Shown: positions 33,324 through 47,000 of the stretch, piece after piece | Layout: each line of letters opens with the position of its first letter | How positions within the stretch are numbered: position 1 is the first letter of the stretch | Assembly (NCBI RefSeq): GCF_037893015.1 | Contig: NC_133661.1 | Span: 181,018,508 to 181,082,507, forward strand | DNA from: Macrotis lagotis | Taxonomy: Eukaryota; Chordata; Mammalia; Peramelemorphia; Peramelidae | Direction: 5' to 3' | DNA length: 64,000 nucleotides | Made by a program: the position numbers and the translations under genes | Notes under the pieces: generated by a model | The model's database searches: none | What the model saw: the letters and a program-made list of their open reading frames with translations, nothing else | What the model was told of the DNA's origin: nothing

Positions 33324-35823
33324 GGCTCAAGACAGTACAACATAAATCTAGTAACTGACCTCTCAATTGACAGAGGTTATCCTGACTCCTCATTCTCTCT
33401 CACTATACATCTTCTATCACTTGCCCAATCTGTTTCTATCTCCACAACTTCCCTAGAATCCTACCCTATCTCCCCTCTTCTTCACCTCTTCTTCCTGAAT
33501 GAGAGGAACTTATATATTATGTCTAGGTTATTGCGATTACCTCCTATTTGTCTCCTTATTTCAAACTTCCCCTCATTCAAATTTATTCTCTATGAAATGA
33601 TCTTTCTTAAACACCGGCCATAGCATGTCATTCTCCTACTCCAATTCCATTGTCTCCCTATCACCTCCATCTGTTGTTTGTTATTTGTTTTCAAAGAGGA
33701 CCAGCAACTTGGAGAGGTGATATCTTGACTTGGACATGAATTGGATTTAATTGAGGAAGAAATGAACAAAGTCAACAGCCTCACTCTCTTTCTGAGTCCT
33801 CAAAGTCTAATGGCAGGACAAAAATCATGATGAAATGATGACCTGGGATGTACATTGGTGTGTCTTCAATGTCTGACCAAACTCTAAACTATACACATCA
33901 TCTGCTTCAGCCTCCTTCAGGTCAGAACAAATTGTTCTCATCTGACCTAGTTTTTAAAATTCTTGACAATTTGGCTCCTTGTTACTTTCCCAATCTCCTT
34001 GTTATATTTATTATATTATATTATTATACTTTCAGATATTCTACATTCCAGCCAAACTGGAATTCTCTCGATTCTGTTGTCCTTTATACCTGCAATACAT
34101 TCCCTCCTCAGCATTCCCTTGTCAAGTATTTTCTTCCTTCAAGATGTAGGTCTAGTACCACCTTCTACACAAATCCTTTCCTCATCCCCCTAACCCCCAT
34201 ATTTCCTTAAGACTTTGTATCGAACTCTCTATTTTCCTTATATTTTATTCTGTATTGTCTTATTGTACTTGTCTCCCTATTGGGATAGAAAGCAGTTAAG
34301 ATCAGGAATTCTTACATTCTTTAAATTTATATTCCCAATACCTACACAAAAAAATACTTAATTAAGCCCAAGGGAAAATAGGACTTCAACTACACCCTAA
34401 TGAATTCAATTTACTTCAATTCGATTCAATTCAGTACTACAGCTTGGAATATTTCTAAAGCATTTGCTGCAGGCAAAATCATAGTACCTATGATGTAGGT
34501 ACTAAGGGAGATACAAAGTTGAAATATGAAATTGGTCCCTTTTTTCTTGTAATTTATAATCTAAAGAGGGATGAGACAAGCACGGTTCACAATGCACACC
34601 AAAAAAAATTGCTAAGTACATAACAGAAGGGTGAAACAAAGTGTTGTATAAGGTCCAGGCAGGTAGATTGTTACTAATGGAATTGACTGGAAAGTTTCAT
34701 GGAGACAGTAGCATTTGAACTGGGTTTTAAAGGATGGGTAGAAAACTAATCAGGGAGGTGATGCCATAACAAATAAGTGAATTGCATTTGAGTTAGAGGG
34801 TGCTATGCTAAGTCACCAGCCTCACTTTCTCTTCCAGAGCCATCTGAGTCCAGTGGACAGATAATGAATCAGTATGACTGGAGATGGCCCTGGATTAACA
34901 ATCAAGGTAAAGTGACTTACCCAAGGTCCCATAGCTAATAAATGTTAAGTATCTGAGGTCAGATTTAAACCCAAGTCTTCCTGAAACTAAGCCTGGTACT
35001 CTATCCAGTACACCACCCATCTATTCTCAGATAGATCAGGCATTGTGCTAAGCACTTTACAATTATCTCATTTTGCAATTCTTTATAAGTATAATTGATA
35101 TCAAATTGCTTGCCTTCTCAAGGAGGTGGAAGGGTGGGAGGAAAGTAGAGAATTTGGAACTCAAACTTTAAAAAAATTAATATTAAAAAAGTTTACATGT
35201 AGTTGGGAGATTAAAAAAACTTAAAAATTTTTAAAGGAGTAAAAAAAATGAATGTCATTTGGTCCTAATAACTGTCTTAGGAGGTCCTTGCTATTATTAT
35301 CCTGTTTTACAGAGGAGGAAACTGAGATAAACAGAGATTAAGTAACATTTCCAGAACTACACTTAGTAAATGTTTGAGGCTGAATTTGAACTCCAGTCTT
35401 CCAAGTCCTGCTATTTATCCATTGTTTCACCGAGATGTAGAATTTAGTGAGGAAAGTGATATGAGTTAAGGCCAGAGTACCGGAGGTAAGGAGCATAACA
35501 AACCAGGTCATAAAATGTTAGAATTGGGTGAAACCTTAAAGTTTATCTAATTCAACCCCTTCATTTTATAAATGAGGAGACTGAGCCTCCAGAAAATGGG
35601 TTGCCTTGCCCATCACACAATTGCTAGCATGTCAGAGTCAGGATTCAAATTCAGGTCTTCTTGACTCCAAGGCCCCTAGTCCCACTTATGTTACTTAAGG
35701 ACAAAAACTGTTTTGCTTTTGCACAAAGTAAGCTCTTAATAAATATTTGTTAATTCTGAATTCTGAATCCCAGGCTAAAAAACCTTAACTTGATTCTATA
35801 GGCAATAGGGAATCCCCAATCAA
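33324..35823 (+). repeat. Duplication block X, copy 1
   Basis: 2,500 bp, repeated at 49,793-52,292 with a constant offset of 16,469 and no difference noticed. It contains an L2 3' region (33,345-34,375) split by a marsupial SINE-like repeat (33,665-33,850), an old unnamed repeat, a second SINE-like repeat (34,735-34,900), MIR pieces (34,905-35,025; 35,265-35,435; 35,530-35,690) and an L1 tail (35,040-35,230). No gene. Confidence 0.92.
33345..34375 (+). mobile_element. L2-like LINE 3' region in block X (also 49814-50844)
   Basis: Shows the L2 3' order: atgatctttcttaaacac, tgtcattctcctactcc, then after an inserted repeat (33,665-33,850) ttcttccttcaagatgtagg and the tail around ccctattgggatagaaagca. 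The open frames inside it (33,848-34,210) are decayed LINE sequence. Confidence 0.65.
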
Positions 35824-36284
35824 TTATACACATAAAGATTAGTCTGGCATCATAACAACATGGATTAAAGAAAGGAGAGAGTGAAGAGAGGATAGGACAT
35901 AGGACAATAAAGGAAAGATAACAGTCATAGATGACAATGAGGTCTTATAAGAATAATGAGATTGAATAAATCAGGGACTTAGAGAGGAACCAATGTTAGA
36001 TGATATTGAGGTTTCTTGAGTTTTAGATGGCAGTTGGACATCTATGTTGACATACCTGTTATAGAATTTGGAGATGTACTACCACTGGAGAGAAGAGTGA
36101 AGACTGAAGATTTAGCTCTGGGAGACTTTTGTAAGAGAGGTGATAGTTTTTGTTTTGAGACTGGATGGGCTCTGTGGAACTTGAGGCAAAAACCTCATAC
36201 AGTCAGTGCAATAGGTTCAGGTGAGGACTCCATAAGATACTAGGAGCAATAAAGATAGTATTATAAGCAAAGGGACTAGCTAGG

Positions 36285-36500
36285 GGCAGCTAAATGGCAT
36301 GGTGAATAGAGCCCCTGGCCTGGAGTTAGGAGGACCTGAGTTCAAATGTGACCTCAGATACAAGCTATATGACCCTGAATGAGTTACTTTATCCTGTCAG
36401 TTTCCTCAATTGTAAAATGTGCTGGAAAAAGAAACCATTCCAGTATTTTTGTCAAGAAAACCCCATGAAGAGATAGATAACAAAAGTGTTGAATAAATTA
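36285..36500 (+). mobile_element. RTE-tailed SINE in block Y (also 44521-44736 and 52754-52969)
   Basis: Begins ggggcagctaaatggcatgg. Has the cagtttcctcaattgtaaaa middle and the aagaaaaccccatgaagaga tail. Present in all three Y copies. Confidence 0.75.
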
Positions 36501-37129
36501 AAAAAAATCCTTGCAGGTCACATTGATTTTGTTAAACATTTCCTAGTTATGTTTCAATTTGAAATTGTAGATTATTATTTAACAGCCTCCTATTTGGTTT
36601 CCAAGCTTCCTGTCTCTTCATTCTCCTATTCATCTCTGCACATAGCTGAAAATATTCTTGCTAAGACATAGATTTGATCACATCACCTCCCTAATCAAAA
36701 GTCTTCAATGACTCCCCATGGACTATAGTGAAGGGTTTTTAATTTTTTACATGCAGTGGACTCTTTAGGCAGTCTAGTGTTTTCCCCCTTATTTTTTTTA
36801 ATTCAATACTGAAGAAAATAAATTTCTTTTAAAAGCTAGTGGAAATAAAGATATAATTCTCCTGCCCCATCCAAACTCTTGGGTCCCTCTGAAATATATC
36901 CATTTTCTATTTGACTTGTAAGATAAAATTCAGACTCCTTAGATGGGATTTAAGGCCATCCATAATGTGGTTCACATCTTTCCAGTTTCACTCATATTAT
37001 TCCCCTTAGCAAATTCTACATTCCAACCAGATTACTACTGTTACCTAAATTCAACACTTTTCATTCACACAAGCCTTGAATACTTCTGGAATCCTTCTTC
37101 ATCCAAATTTTTTACAATCACTATCTTCC

Positions 37130-37292
37130 AGGGTGGCTAGGTGGCGTAGTAGATAAAGCACTGGCCTTGGAATCAGGAGTACCTGAGTTCAAATCCGATC
37201 TCAGACACTTAATAATTACCTAGCTGTGTGGCCTTGGGCAAGCCACTTAACCCCGTTTGCCTTGCAAAAACCTTAAAAAAAAAGAGAGAGAG
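37130..37292 (+). mobile_element. WSINE1-like SINE in block Y (also 45366-45528 and 53599-53761)
   Basis: Flanked by the 14-bp duplication aatcactatcttcc (37116-37129 and 37293-37306). It interrupts an L2 3' region that resumes right after. The same insertion with the same flanks is in all three Y copies, so the SINE is older than the duplication. Confidence 0.9.
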
Positions 37293-38984
37293 AATCACTA
37301 TCTTCCTTCAAGGGTAAGCTCAGGTGATACCTCCTCCATGAAGCCATGCCTGATCATCTTACTTCTAGTTGTTTGTATCCTCTGTCTTTTCAGTTTTCTG
37401 TGTAATAAACTTACCTGTGTGTGTCTTAATAAAATGCAATCTCTTTGAAAGCAGAAACTGTTTCATTTGAATTGGGGAACCTTTTTTCTACCAAAGGTCA
37501 TTTGGATATTTATAACATCATTCATCTGCTATGTTTGATCAAGCATTTAATTAATTCACCACTAAAAAGTTCCTAGATTTATTGAATTTCCAGTCCCAAA
37601 TGATTATTTATGGTGCCCTTGGATGTTCCCTGCCCATGCTTTAGGAAATGAAATGAAGAAAGGGATACAGTGAAGGAGACAGAGAAAGTGAAGTCAGAGA
37701 GATGTTGGAGGAAAATCAGACTTGTATCATCATGGGAGCCAAATGAGGGGAATATTTAAAGAAAGATGTATTCAGGGGCATAAAAAAGTTGCAAATGGGA
37801 AAATCAAGAAAGAAAAAAAGGCTAAAAAAATTAGTTTTAATTTTGGATGTCATTGGTATTATTAGGGAGGGTGGAATCTATAGTATACTGAGAGCTAAAA
37901 CCAGATTCCTGAATTTCAAGTGAGTATTACGTTTAATATAATCCTTGTCTTTTCCTCTGTCCTCACCCCTCACATTCATCCAGTTGTTATTTTAATTTTT
38001 CTTTAAAATAATTCTTGCATCCCTCCTCTCCAATTCCATTTCCACCACTCTTGTTTAGGCCCTATTTACCACTTGACTAGACAATTTGAAATGGCCTCCT
38101 AACCAGTCTTTTGTCTCCCCCTCCCTATAGAATCTATCCATCAAACTCAAAGTCCCAATAAGAGTAATCATATTAACATATTTGTAGAATATTTTATTCT
38201 TTAAGAGGTCTTAATATACATTCTATCATCACAAAAAAACTTGTGAGGTGATTGTGTAAGAGCTACTATATCATTTTACATGTTTAAACCACCCCCATGA
38301 GTTTGTCAGTCCCTTGAAAGAAAGCACACCAGGGGCAGATAGAGAGGCATGACTCCTGACTGAGAGACCTTTGAGAGAAAAGTAGGGAGAAAAAAGAGAT
38401 GGAAAGTAAAAGCATAATTATTCTCCCATCATGAAGCAATATTACTTCCTATTGAAGTGACCAAGAAAAATGACTTTCATCTTGAATCTAAAAGAGTATC
38501 CCTAGGCTAATGTGTAATAGATACAATTCTACCTCCAATATCCCTCCTGAAGATAATGAGTGATAGAATGATGTCTCAACCACGGTCATCTTCCTTCTCT
38601 CAACAGAGGTGGAAAGCAAAGATATCTTTGGAGTAGGACATTCCAGATTACCTCTAGGAATAAATTCCTGAAACATTGGACACTCAAGATCCCTGTGGTT
38701 TGTTCTAAACTCTTACACATAAGAGAAAATTGAGATTCAATGACTTGAATGATCATATTCTTGAGTGACAGAAGAGCCAGGACTGCAACTCACATCCCTG
38801 AACTCCAAATTCAGTGTTCTTTCCATTCTATTACAATCTGTTCTATACTAAGTTTGAAAAAATGAATTTCCTTTATGTTACTACATGTTAAAGACTTTGA
38901 ACTTTCATTTGAACATATCCAACTTAACTAGTCACAAAATACCTTAGGCCATGTATAGAATATTCTAATATCTTTAAAGTGCCT

Positions 38985-39695
38985 TTATTTTTTTTCCAAA
39001 TCAATTTTAGTTTTAGTTCTGAATTCTCTTTCTCCTCCCCTCCTCCCCAACCCATTGAGAAGACAAAAAAACAAAGTCTGCTACAAATATGTTTAGTCAT
39101 ACTAAATAAATTCTTATATTAACTATGGAAAGGAAGGAAGGAAGCAAGGGAGGGAAAAAAAGGAAAAAGAAAAGAAATATGCATCGATTTTCACTGTGTT
39201 GCAACAGCTAGGTGGCACAGTGGATGGAGCACTGGCCCTGGAGTCAGGAGGATCTGAGTTCAAATCCAACCTCAGACATTTAGAAATCACCTAACTGTGT
39301 GACCTTAGGCAAGTCATTTAACCCCATTGCCTTGCCAAAAAAAAAAAGATTTTCACTGTGTTCATCACTTCTATATTTGGAGGTGGATAGCATTTTTCAT
39401 CATGAGAACTATGGTATTATGGTTGGTCATTGTGTTGACCTGACACCAAAAGTCTTTCAGAGCTGATTATCTTTATAATATTACTGTTATTTATATTGTT
39501 TTCTTGGTTCTGCTCACTTCATTATGCATCAGTTCATACTTTGCAGATTTTTCTGAAATCTTCCTCCTCATCGTTTCTCAGAGCATAGTAGTATTCTATC
39601 AAACTCATATAAATTAACTTGCTCAGCCATTCCCCAATTGATAGACCTTATCTCAATTTCCAGTTTCCAATTTTTTGCTATCCCAAAAAAGAATC
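38985..39695 (-). mobile_element. L1 3' fragment, antisense, split by a SINE (copies in blocks Y2 and Y3)
   Basis: Antisense L1 motifs on both sides of the SINE at 39,201-39,347, for example ttggttctgctcacttcatt and cagccattccccaattgata. Copies lie at about 47,221-47,931 and 55,454-56,164. Confidence 0.7.
39201..39347 (+). mobile_element. WSINE1-like SINE inserted in an antisense L1 (also 47437-47583 and 55670-55816)
   Basis: Perfect 15-bp duplication gattttcactgtgtt at 39186-39200 and 39348-39362. The L1 antisense sequence continues after it. Confidence 0.9.
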
Positions 39696-42600
39696 AGCCC
39701 TTATTGCCACTTGCCTGAACTATTATAGGAGCCTGATTATCTACCTCTATTCTCTGCTTCCTCTAATCCAGGTTCCTACCACTACCAGATTACCTTTTTT
39801 ACTTACTGTGCTTTGTCAGGACAGTGTAATCCACCTTGTGATAACTCACAGGAATGACCATGAAAACTCATATTAGAAAGTGGCAATTTGCTGACTTTGA
39901 GCTTTTATAGCAATACCAATGGGCATGGCAAGGTATTGCTGAAAGGAGTTAGATCCATACCAAACACATACAGTTATTTATTCTTAGAGTCCTGGGGCCT
40001 CAGATCCCAACCTTAACTAATGCTTAATCACTTAACTTCCTAGATTCTCAATTTCATCTTCTGCAAAATGGGAATGATGATTATAATTATTTGAATTACC
40101 TCATGCCTTTTATTATAAAGTATTTTATCAACCTTAAAGTACCATATAAATCTGAGTTGTTTCTGTTATGATTATAGTCACATTTTCCTACTTCTTCAAT
40201 TAAACTATAAGCTCCTTAGTGCAAGATCTAACTTTTTTAAAAAATCACATTACTAATACCCTCAATAATGATTGCTAAAACTTTCTTGAAGGAATCAATG
40301 AATCAGTCCATCAATCCCATGATGAAAATACAAATTTTATATTCTCATTTTATTGATGAAGAAACTGAGACTCAGAAAAAAATTTTACTACCCCAAACTA
40401 GTAAGTGATAGAGCTTGAAGCCAAGTTTTTTTGATTCCAGTCCAGTACCCTTTCCCTCCTAAGTCCAAATCCATTGTTCTTTCCATTATATAACTCTAGA
40501 ATTCTTCTGCAGTTTGAAAAATTAATCTGGGGATAAGCTGTATCACCTTTTGTAGAAATTGAATTTAAAGTGAAACATTTCATAAATGATCTTCAAAAAT
40601 ATAGAGAAATTCTTATTTCTGGCTTCACACATCATCCTCTTCTTCTCCCCTAAAAAGGCTCCAAGAATGCTTGTTCTAAAAAGTACTTCCCCCACTTCTA
40701 AGAAGTGGAGTACCTTAGATGTGGAATTACAGAAAATAATGAAATCAAACTTTTTCATTGTATTGATTAATTTGGGTGGACTTATTTTCTTCCTTTTTAA
40801 TACCTTGTATAAGGAGCAATTTTTTTAGGATGGAAGGGTGAGGGAAATGTGGGTTAATGTAAAAAAATCTTTAAATTCTCTGAGACCAAGATAAGCTGTT
40901 ATTTCATTTGGCCTGGAACTTATTCCAATTTTATGAAAAAATCCTCTCCCCCCATCCCTCTCACCTCAGAGTCACAGAAACACTCAGATTCATAGCTACA
41001 GATCTGAAAAGGATCTTTTAAAGATCAACCCCCCTAAATTTCTTCTTTTGCTCATGTTGTAACCCAAAAAAGATTAAGTAACATACCCAATGTCACACAG
41101 GAAGTTACTAGCAGAGAGCTTCAAACTCAGGTCCCCTTACTCCAGACTCAGTACTCTATTCTAGTTCTTACCTCTTGTTGTAGAATTGAGGTGACTGACA
41201 GATCCTGCACTCAGAGAAGGCCTCCAGTTCTAGTGCACAATAACAACTCTGCTGTTTTGAGCAAATGAATTTTGATGTCATATCCTTCTTTTTGACTCCA
41301 GGGTATTTTCTAGAATCCTATTATCTCAATGTCACAATATTAAGACACTTTCAAACATATATTTATCCTCAAATAAAATAGCTTGGTACGAATAGAACCA
41401 GGAGTAAGAAACCATGAGTTTAAATTTTGACTATCCCAAGTGAGTTTTGCCATTTTGGATGAATCCTTTTGCCTCTTTAGGTCTTTATTTCTTCATCTGC
41501 AAAATAATGGAATTGGACAGGTGATTTCTTTCTTTCAAACTCTAAAACTGTTAGAAACAATGAGTCCCAACTCAAAAGACCTAATATTATCTACATTTTC
41601 TTCACCCCTCCTTCCTAAAAGGAGCTAAATAATTCCCAAAACAACAACACCAATGAATTGTCCTCTCCTTGTGGGGAAGAACCACCTGGATGGCAATGGT
41701 GTAACAAAGCTATAGATTACAGCCCCACAAAAAAAAGGGGAAGTGGCAGCAGGAACTCTCCAGTTTTTTTCCACACTGAGTCCCCCTCAATCTCCTGATT
41801 TCTTTAGTCACCCTCTTTGACCTCCCTTTACTCCCTTTACACATAGGGGCAGAATCTCTGGTTTCCTAGATTCAAGGAGATTACTGTTGAATAATCACAA
41901 ATTGAGACGAGTAGGTGACAATATTGTCTCCTGCTTCTAAATTCTGCCCCCTATAAATTCCTTTCTCTCCCTCACCTTCATAGACTGGCCTCCAACATCT
42001 TAAGCAAGGCTAATATGTAACAGGACAGGAATAGGCTTAGAAAGTTTCAGACTTACAGAAGAATAAAGAGAGGTATAGAGAGAACTCTGACTTTAGGATT
42101 CAGAGAATCCAGGCTCAAGTAACATTGTCTTCTTCTGTCATATGGAGGAGTTGGACCTGGATGACTTTTATATATTTTATAATATTTATATACAAATATC
42201 ATATATAAAATATATAGATAAACTTACAATCTCATTTTACAATCTGTGACAGCCAAACACCCTACATTCCCCACAGGACATAAAGATTCTTTCTGGAGTA
42301 AAGCAGGTGTGGAACATGTCTGATTGACAACAGGAGATTTGTTCTAACCCCATCTCTACTACTTATCTAGGCTATGTGGTAGAAGTCACTGAAGTGTTCT
42401 TGCTTCGCAAAAAAAAAGGAAGTTGGTGAGATAAGATACAGGTCAGAACATCCTGAGGATCATGTCTAATACCAATCTGAGCTAAAAGGATCTTATGTAT
42501 CATCTACTCTGGCACACTCATAGATTAGAAATCTGAAGAGATTTTTCTAATCTCCCAACTCTACCATTCTATCACGTGCCTCCCCACAAAGTCTCTAGCA

Positions 42601-42954
42601 TCCAGTGATCCACATCTATAAATGTTTTTTCCACTCCCCTCCTCACCTGCTAACATCTCCACACCATGTAGTGACCCATACCTACCAATTTCCACAAACA
42701 CCCAAACAATAATCTCCCCACCTGCCAATATGCATATAAAGAGCTAATCTCACCTAGATATATTTGCTCACACAATAACTCCCCTATTCTATCACACATG
42801 TAAGTCACACACAAAACTAATTCCAAACTACCAGCATCCTCTTTCTTACAAGCAGATCAGAACAGAAACCCAAATCAGTTAGATACCTTTCTACTCATTC
42901 TATTTTAGGCCTCCTTCTACTTGACTCCAACAGAGTTCTTCCTCCTCCCAGGAA

Positions 42955-44061
42955 GCAAAGCCCCAACTTTAACATAAAGTTAAAAAGTAAGAAATCATGT
43001 GGGAAAAGAGCAAACAGCAAAAAATGTGCCTGGCTATAGAAAATTACTAGGGTGAAAGGAAAGTTCAAAACACAAACTCAGAAGAAAACATCAGTCAAAA
43101 CTGTTAAATCCAAACACACAAAGAAAAATGTGAATCAATTTCAGGCCCCCAAAAGGAATAACTGGAAGAACTAAAAATGGATTTAAAAAATAAAATAACA
43201 GAAGTAGAGGGGGAAATTGGGAAAAGAAATGAAAGTGTATATATAAGAAAATCATGGGAAAAGAGTCAACAACTTGGTAAAACACACACTCTTAAGAAAA
43301 AATACCTGAAAAAAACTGAAGAGATCAAATGTTTAAAAAAGCATTAAAAAACAGAATTGACCAAATAGAATAAAAATGAACAAAAATTCACTCAAAGAAA
43401 GAATTCCTTAAAAAAATAGAATTGGTCAAATGGAAAGGAAGGAAGTGTATAAAAGCTCACTGAAGGAGTGGCTAGGTGGCACAGTGGATAGAGCACTGCC
43501 CTTGTAGTCAAGAGTACCTAGGTTCAAATCTGACCTCAGACACTTAATAATTACCTAGCTGTGTGGCCTTGGGCAAGTCACTTAACCCCATTACCTTGAA
43601 AAAATCTAAAAAAAAAAGCTCACTGAAAAAAAATTATAAGAATACAAGTCATCTCCCAATTGATAAATGATCAAAGTACATGAACAGGCAGTTTTTAGAC
43701 AAAGTAATCTAAGCTAGCTACATATGAAAAATGCTTTAAATCACTATTGATTAGAGAAATACAAATTAAAGCAACTCTAAAGTACCACCTCACACCTAAT
43801 CAGGTAATATGTCAGAAAAAGTAAAATGACAAATATTGGAAGGGATGGAGTTTGTGAACTGATATAACCATTCTGGAAAGTAATTTGGAACTAAGTCTAA
43901 AGGGCTATAAAATCTTAAATACTCTGACCAGCAATACAAATATCAGGTCTGTATCCTAAAGAGATAAAAAACAAAAAGGAAAAGGAGTTCTTTTAATGGA
44001 AACATAGAATTGGATATTAAGGGGAATGACTATAATCAATTGGGAAAAGGCTAAACAAGTT
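42955..44061 (+). mobile_element. L1 with internal deletion, truncated by the Z|Y junction
   Basis: The A-rich left part (42,955-43,450) resembles the L1 5'/ORF1 region. After the SINE it continues with 3' L1 sequence (aaatcactattgattagaga, accattctggaaagtaattt). It stops at 44,061, where block Y begins. The intact counterpart runs from about 59,430 to 61,290. Confidence 0.7.
43465..43613 (+). mobile_element. WSINE1-like SINE inside an L1 in block Z (also 59939-60086)
   Basis: Flanked by aaaagctcactgaa at 43451-43464 and 43614-43627. Shared by both Z copies. Confidence 0.9.
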
Positions 44062-47000
44062 ATACACATAAAGATTAGTCTGGCATCATAACAACATGGA
44101 TTAAAGAAAGGAGAGAGTGAAGAGAGGATAGGACATAGGACAATAAAGGAAAGATAACAGTCATAGATGACAATGAGGTCTTATAAGAATAATGAGATTG
44201 AATAAATCAGGGACTTAGAGAGGAACCAATGTTAGATGATATTGAGGTTTCTTGAGTTTTAGATGGCAGTTGGACATCTATGTTGACATACCTGTTATAG
44301 AATTTGGAGATGTACTACCACTGGAGAGAAGAGTGAAGACTGAAGATTTAGCTCTGGGAGACTTTTGTAAGAGAGGTGATAGTTTTTGTTTTGAGACTGG
44401 ATGGGCTCTGTGGAACTTGAGGCAAAAACCTCATACAGTCAGTGCAATAGGTTCAGGTGAGGACTCCATAAGATACTAGGAGCAATAAAGATAGTATTAT
44501 AAGCAAAGGGACTAGCTAGGGGCAGCTAAATGGCATGGTGAATAGAGCCCCTGGCCTGGAGTTAGGAGGACCTGAGTTCAAATGTGACCTCAGATACAAG
44601 CTATATGACCCTGAATGAGTTACTTTATCCTGTCAGTTTCCTCAATTGTAAAATGTGCTGGAAAAAGAAACCATTCCAGTATTTTTGTCAAGAAAACCCC
44701 ATGAAGAGATAGATAACAAAAGTGTTGAATAAATTAAAAAAAATCCTTGCAGGTCACATTGATTTTGTTAAACATTTCCTAGTTATGTTTCAATTTGAAA
44801 TTGTAGATTATTATTTAACAGCCTCCTATTTGGTTTCCAAGCTTCCTGTCTCTTCATTCTCCTATTCATCTCTGCACATAGCTGAAAATATTCTTGCTAA
44901 GACATAGATTTGATCACATCACCTCCCTAATCAAAAGTCTTCAATGACTCCCCATGGACTATAGTGAAGGGTTTTTAATTTTTTACATGCAGTGGACTCT
45001 TTAGGCAGTCTAGTGTTTTCCCCCTTATTTTTTTTAATTCAATACTGAAGAAAATAAATTTCTTTTAAAAGCTAGTGGAAATAAAGATATAATTCTCCTG
45101 CCCCATCCAAACTCTTGGGTCCCTCTGAAATATATCCATTTTCTATTTGACTTGTAAGATAAAATTCAGACTCCTTAGATGGGATTTAAGGCCATCCATA
45201 ATGTGGTTCACATCTTTCCAGTTTCACTCATATTATTCCCCTTAGCAAATTCTACATTCCAACCAGATTACTACTGTTACCTAAATTCAACACTTTTCAT
45301 TCACACAAGCCTTGAATACTTCTGGAATCCTTCTTCATCCAAATCTTTTACAATCACTATCTTCCAGGGTGGCTAGGTGGCGTAGTAGATAAAGCACTGG
45401 CCTTGGAATCAGGAGTACCTGAGTTCAAATCCGATCTCAGACACTTAATAATTACCTAGCTGTGTGGCCTTGGGCAAGCCACTTAACCCCGTTTGCCTTG
45501 CAAAAACCTTAAAAAAAAAGAGAGAGAGAATCACTATCTTCCTTCAAGGGTAAGCTCAGGTGATACCTCCTCCATGAAGCCATGCCTGATCATCTTACTT
45601 CTAGTTGTTTGTATCCTCTGTCTTTTCAGTTTTCTGTGTAATAAACTTACCTGTGTGTGTCTTAATAAAATGCAATCTCTTTGAAAGCAGAAACTGTTTC
45701 ATTTGAATTGGGGAACCTTTTTTCTACCAAAGGTCATTTGGATATTTATAACATCATTCATCTGCTATGTTTGATCAAGCATTTAATTAATTCACCACTA
45801 AAAAGTTCCTAGATTTATTGAATTTCCAGTCCCAAATGATTATTTATGGTGCCCTTGGATGTTCCCTGCCCATGCTTTAGGAAATGAAATGAAGAAAGGG
45901 ATACAGTGAAGGAGACAGAGAAAGTGAAGTCAGAGAGATGTTGGAGGAAAATCAGACTTGTATCATCATGGGAGCCAAATGAGGGGAATATTTAAAGAAA
46001 GATGTATTCAGGGGCATAAAAAAGTTGCAAATGGGAAAATCAAGAAAGAAAAAAAGGCTAAAAAAATTAGTTTTAATTTTGGATGTCATTGGTATTATTA
46101 GGGAGGGTGGAATCTATAGTATACTGAGAGCTAAAACCAGATTCCTGAATTTCAAGTGAGTATTACGTTTAATATAATCCTTGTCTTTTCCTCTGTCCTC
46201 ACCCCTCACATTCATCCAGTTGTTATTTTAATTTTTCTTTAAAATAATTCTTGCATCCCTCCTCTCCAATTCCATTTCCACCACTCTTGTTTAGGCCCTA
46301 TTTACCACTTGACTAGACAATTTGAAATGGCCTCCTAACCAGTCTTTTGTCTCCCCCTCCCTATAGAATCTATCCATCAAACTCAAAGTCCCAATAAGAG
46401 TAATCATATTAACATATTTGTAGAATATTTTATTCTTTAAGAGGTCTTAATATACATTCTATCATCACAAAAAAACTTGTGAGGTGATTGTGTAAGAGCT
46501 ACTATATCATTTTACATGTTTAAACCACCCCCATGAGTTTGTCAGTCCCTTGAAAGAAAGCACACCAGGGGCAGATAGAGAGGCATGACTCCTGACTGAG
46601 AGACCTTTGAGAGAAAAGTAGGGAGAAAAAAGAGATGGAAAGTAAAAGCATAATTATTCTCCCATCATGAAGCAATATTACTTCCTATTGAAGTGACCAA
46701 GAAAAATGACTTTCATCTTGAATCTAAAAGAGTATCCCTAGGCTAATGTGTAATAGATACAATTCTACCTCCAATATCCCTCCTGAAGATAATGAGTGAT
46801 AGAATGATGTCTCAACCACGGTCATCTTCCTTCTCTCAACAGAGGTGGAAAGCAAAGATATCTTTGGAGTAGGACATTCCAGATTACCTCTAGGAATAAA
46901 TTCCTGAAACATTGGACACTCAAGATCCCTGTGGTTTGTTCTAAACTCTTACACATAAGAGAAAATTGAGATTCAATGACTTGAATGATCATATTCTTGA

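Larger units (their letters stand above)
35824..41564 (+). repeat. Duplication block Y, copy 1
   Basis: 5,741 bp, repeated at 44,060-49,792 and 52,293-58,025. Up to 40,425 only two substitutions were found against the other copies (37,109 T for C; 39,185 C for T). From 40,426 on, this copy has eight extra single bases that both other copies lack. Contents: RTE-tailed SINE, L2 pieces, two WSINE1-like SINEs, L1 antisense fragments and MIR pieces. No gene. Confidence 0.92.
41565..44061 (+). repeat. Duplication block Z, copy 1 (ends inside an L1)
   Basis: 2,497 bp, matched by 58,026-60,533. It has about 14 extra single bases and one extra 3-bp step. Its (AC)n tract near 43,285 is 28 bp shorter than in copy 2. 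Only two substitutions were seen (41,580 and 44,000). It stops abruptly inside L1 sequence that continues without a break in the other copy. Confidence 0.92.

Noticed and set aside
33848-34210. 120-codon frame present twice (also 50,317)
   Set aside because: Lies in an L2-like 3' region carried by block X. Decayed LINE sequence, duplicated with the block.
36016-36243. 75-codon frame present three times (also 44,252 and 52,485)
   Set aside because: It repeats only because block Y is triplicated. The DNA belongs to an old interspersed repeat, and there is no protein-family resemblance.
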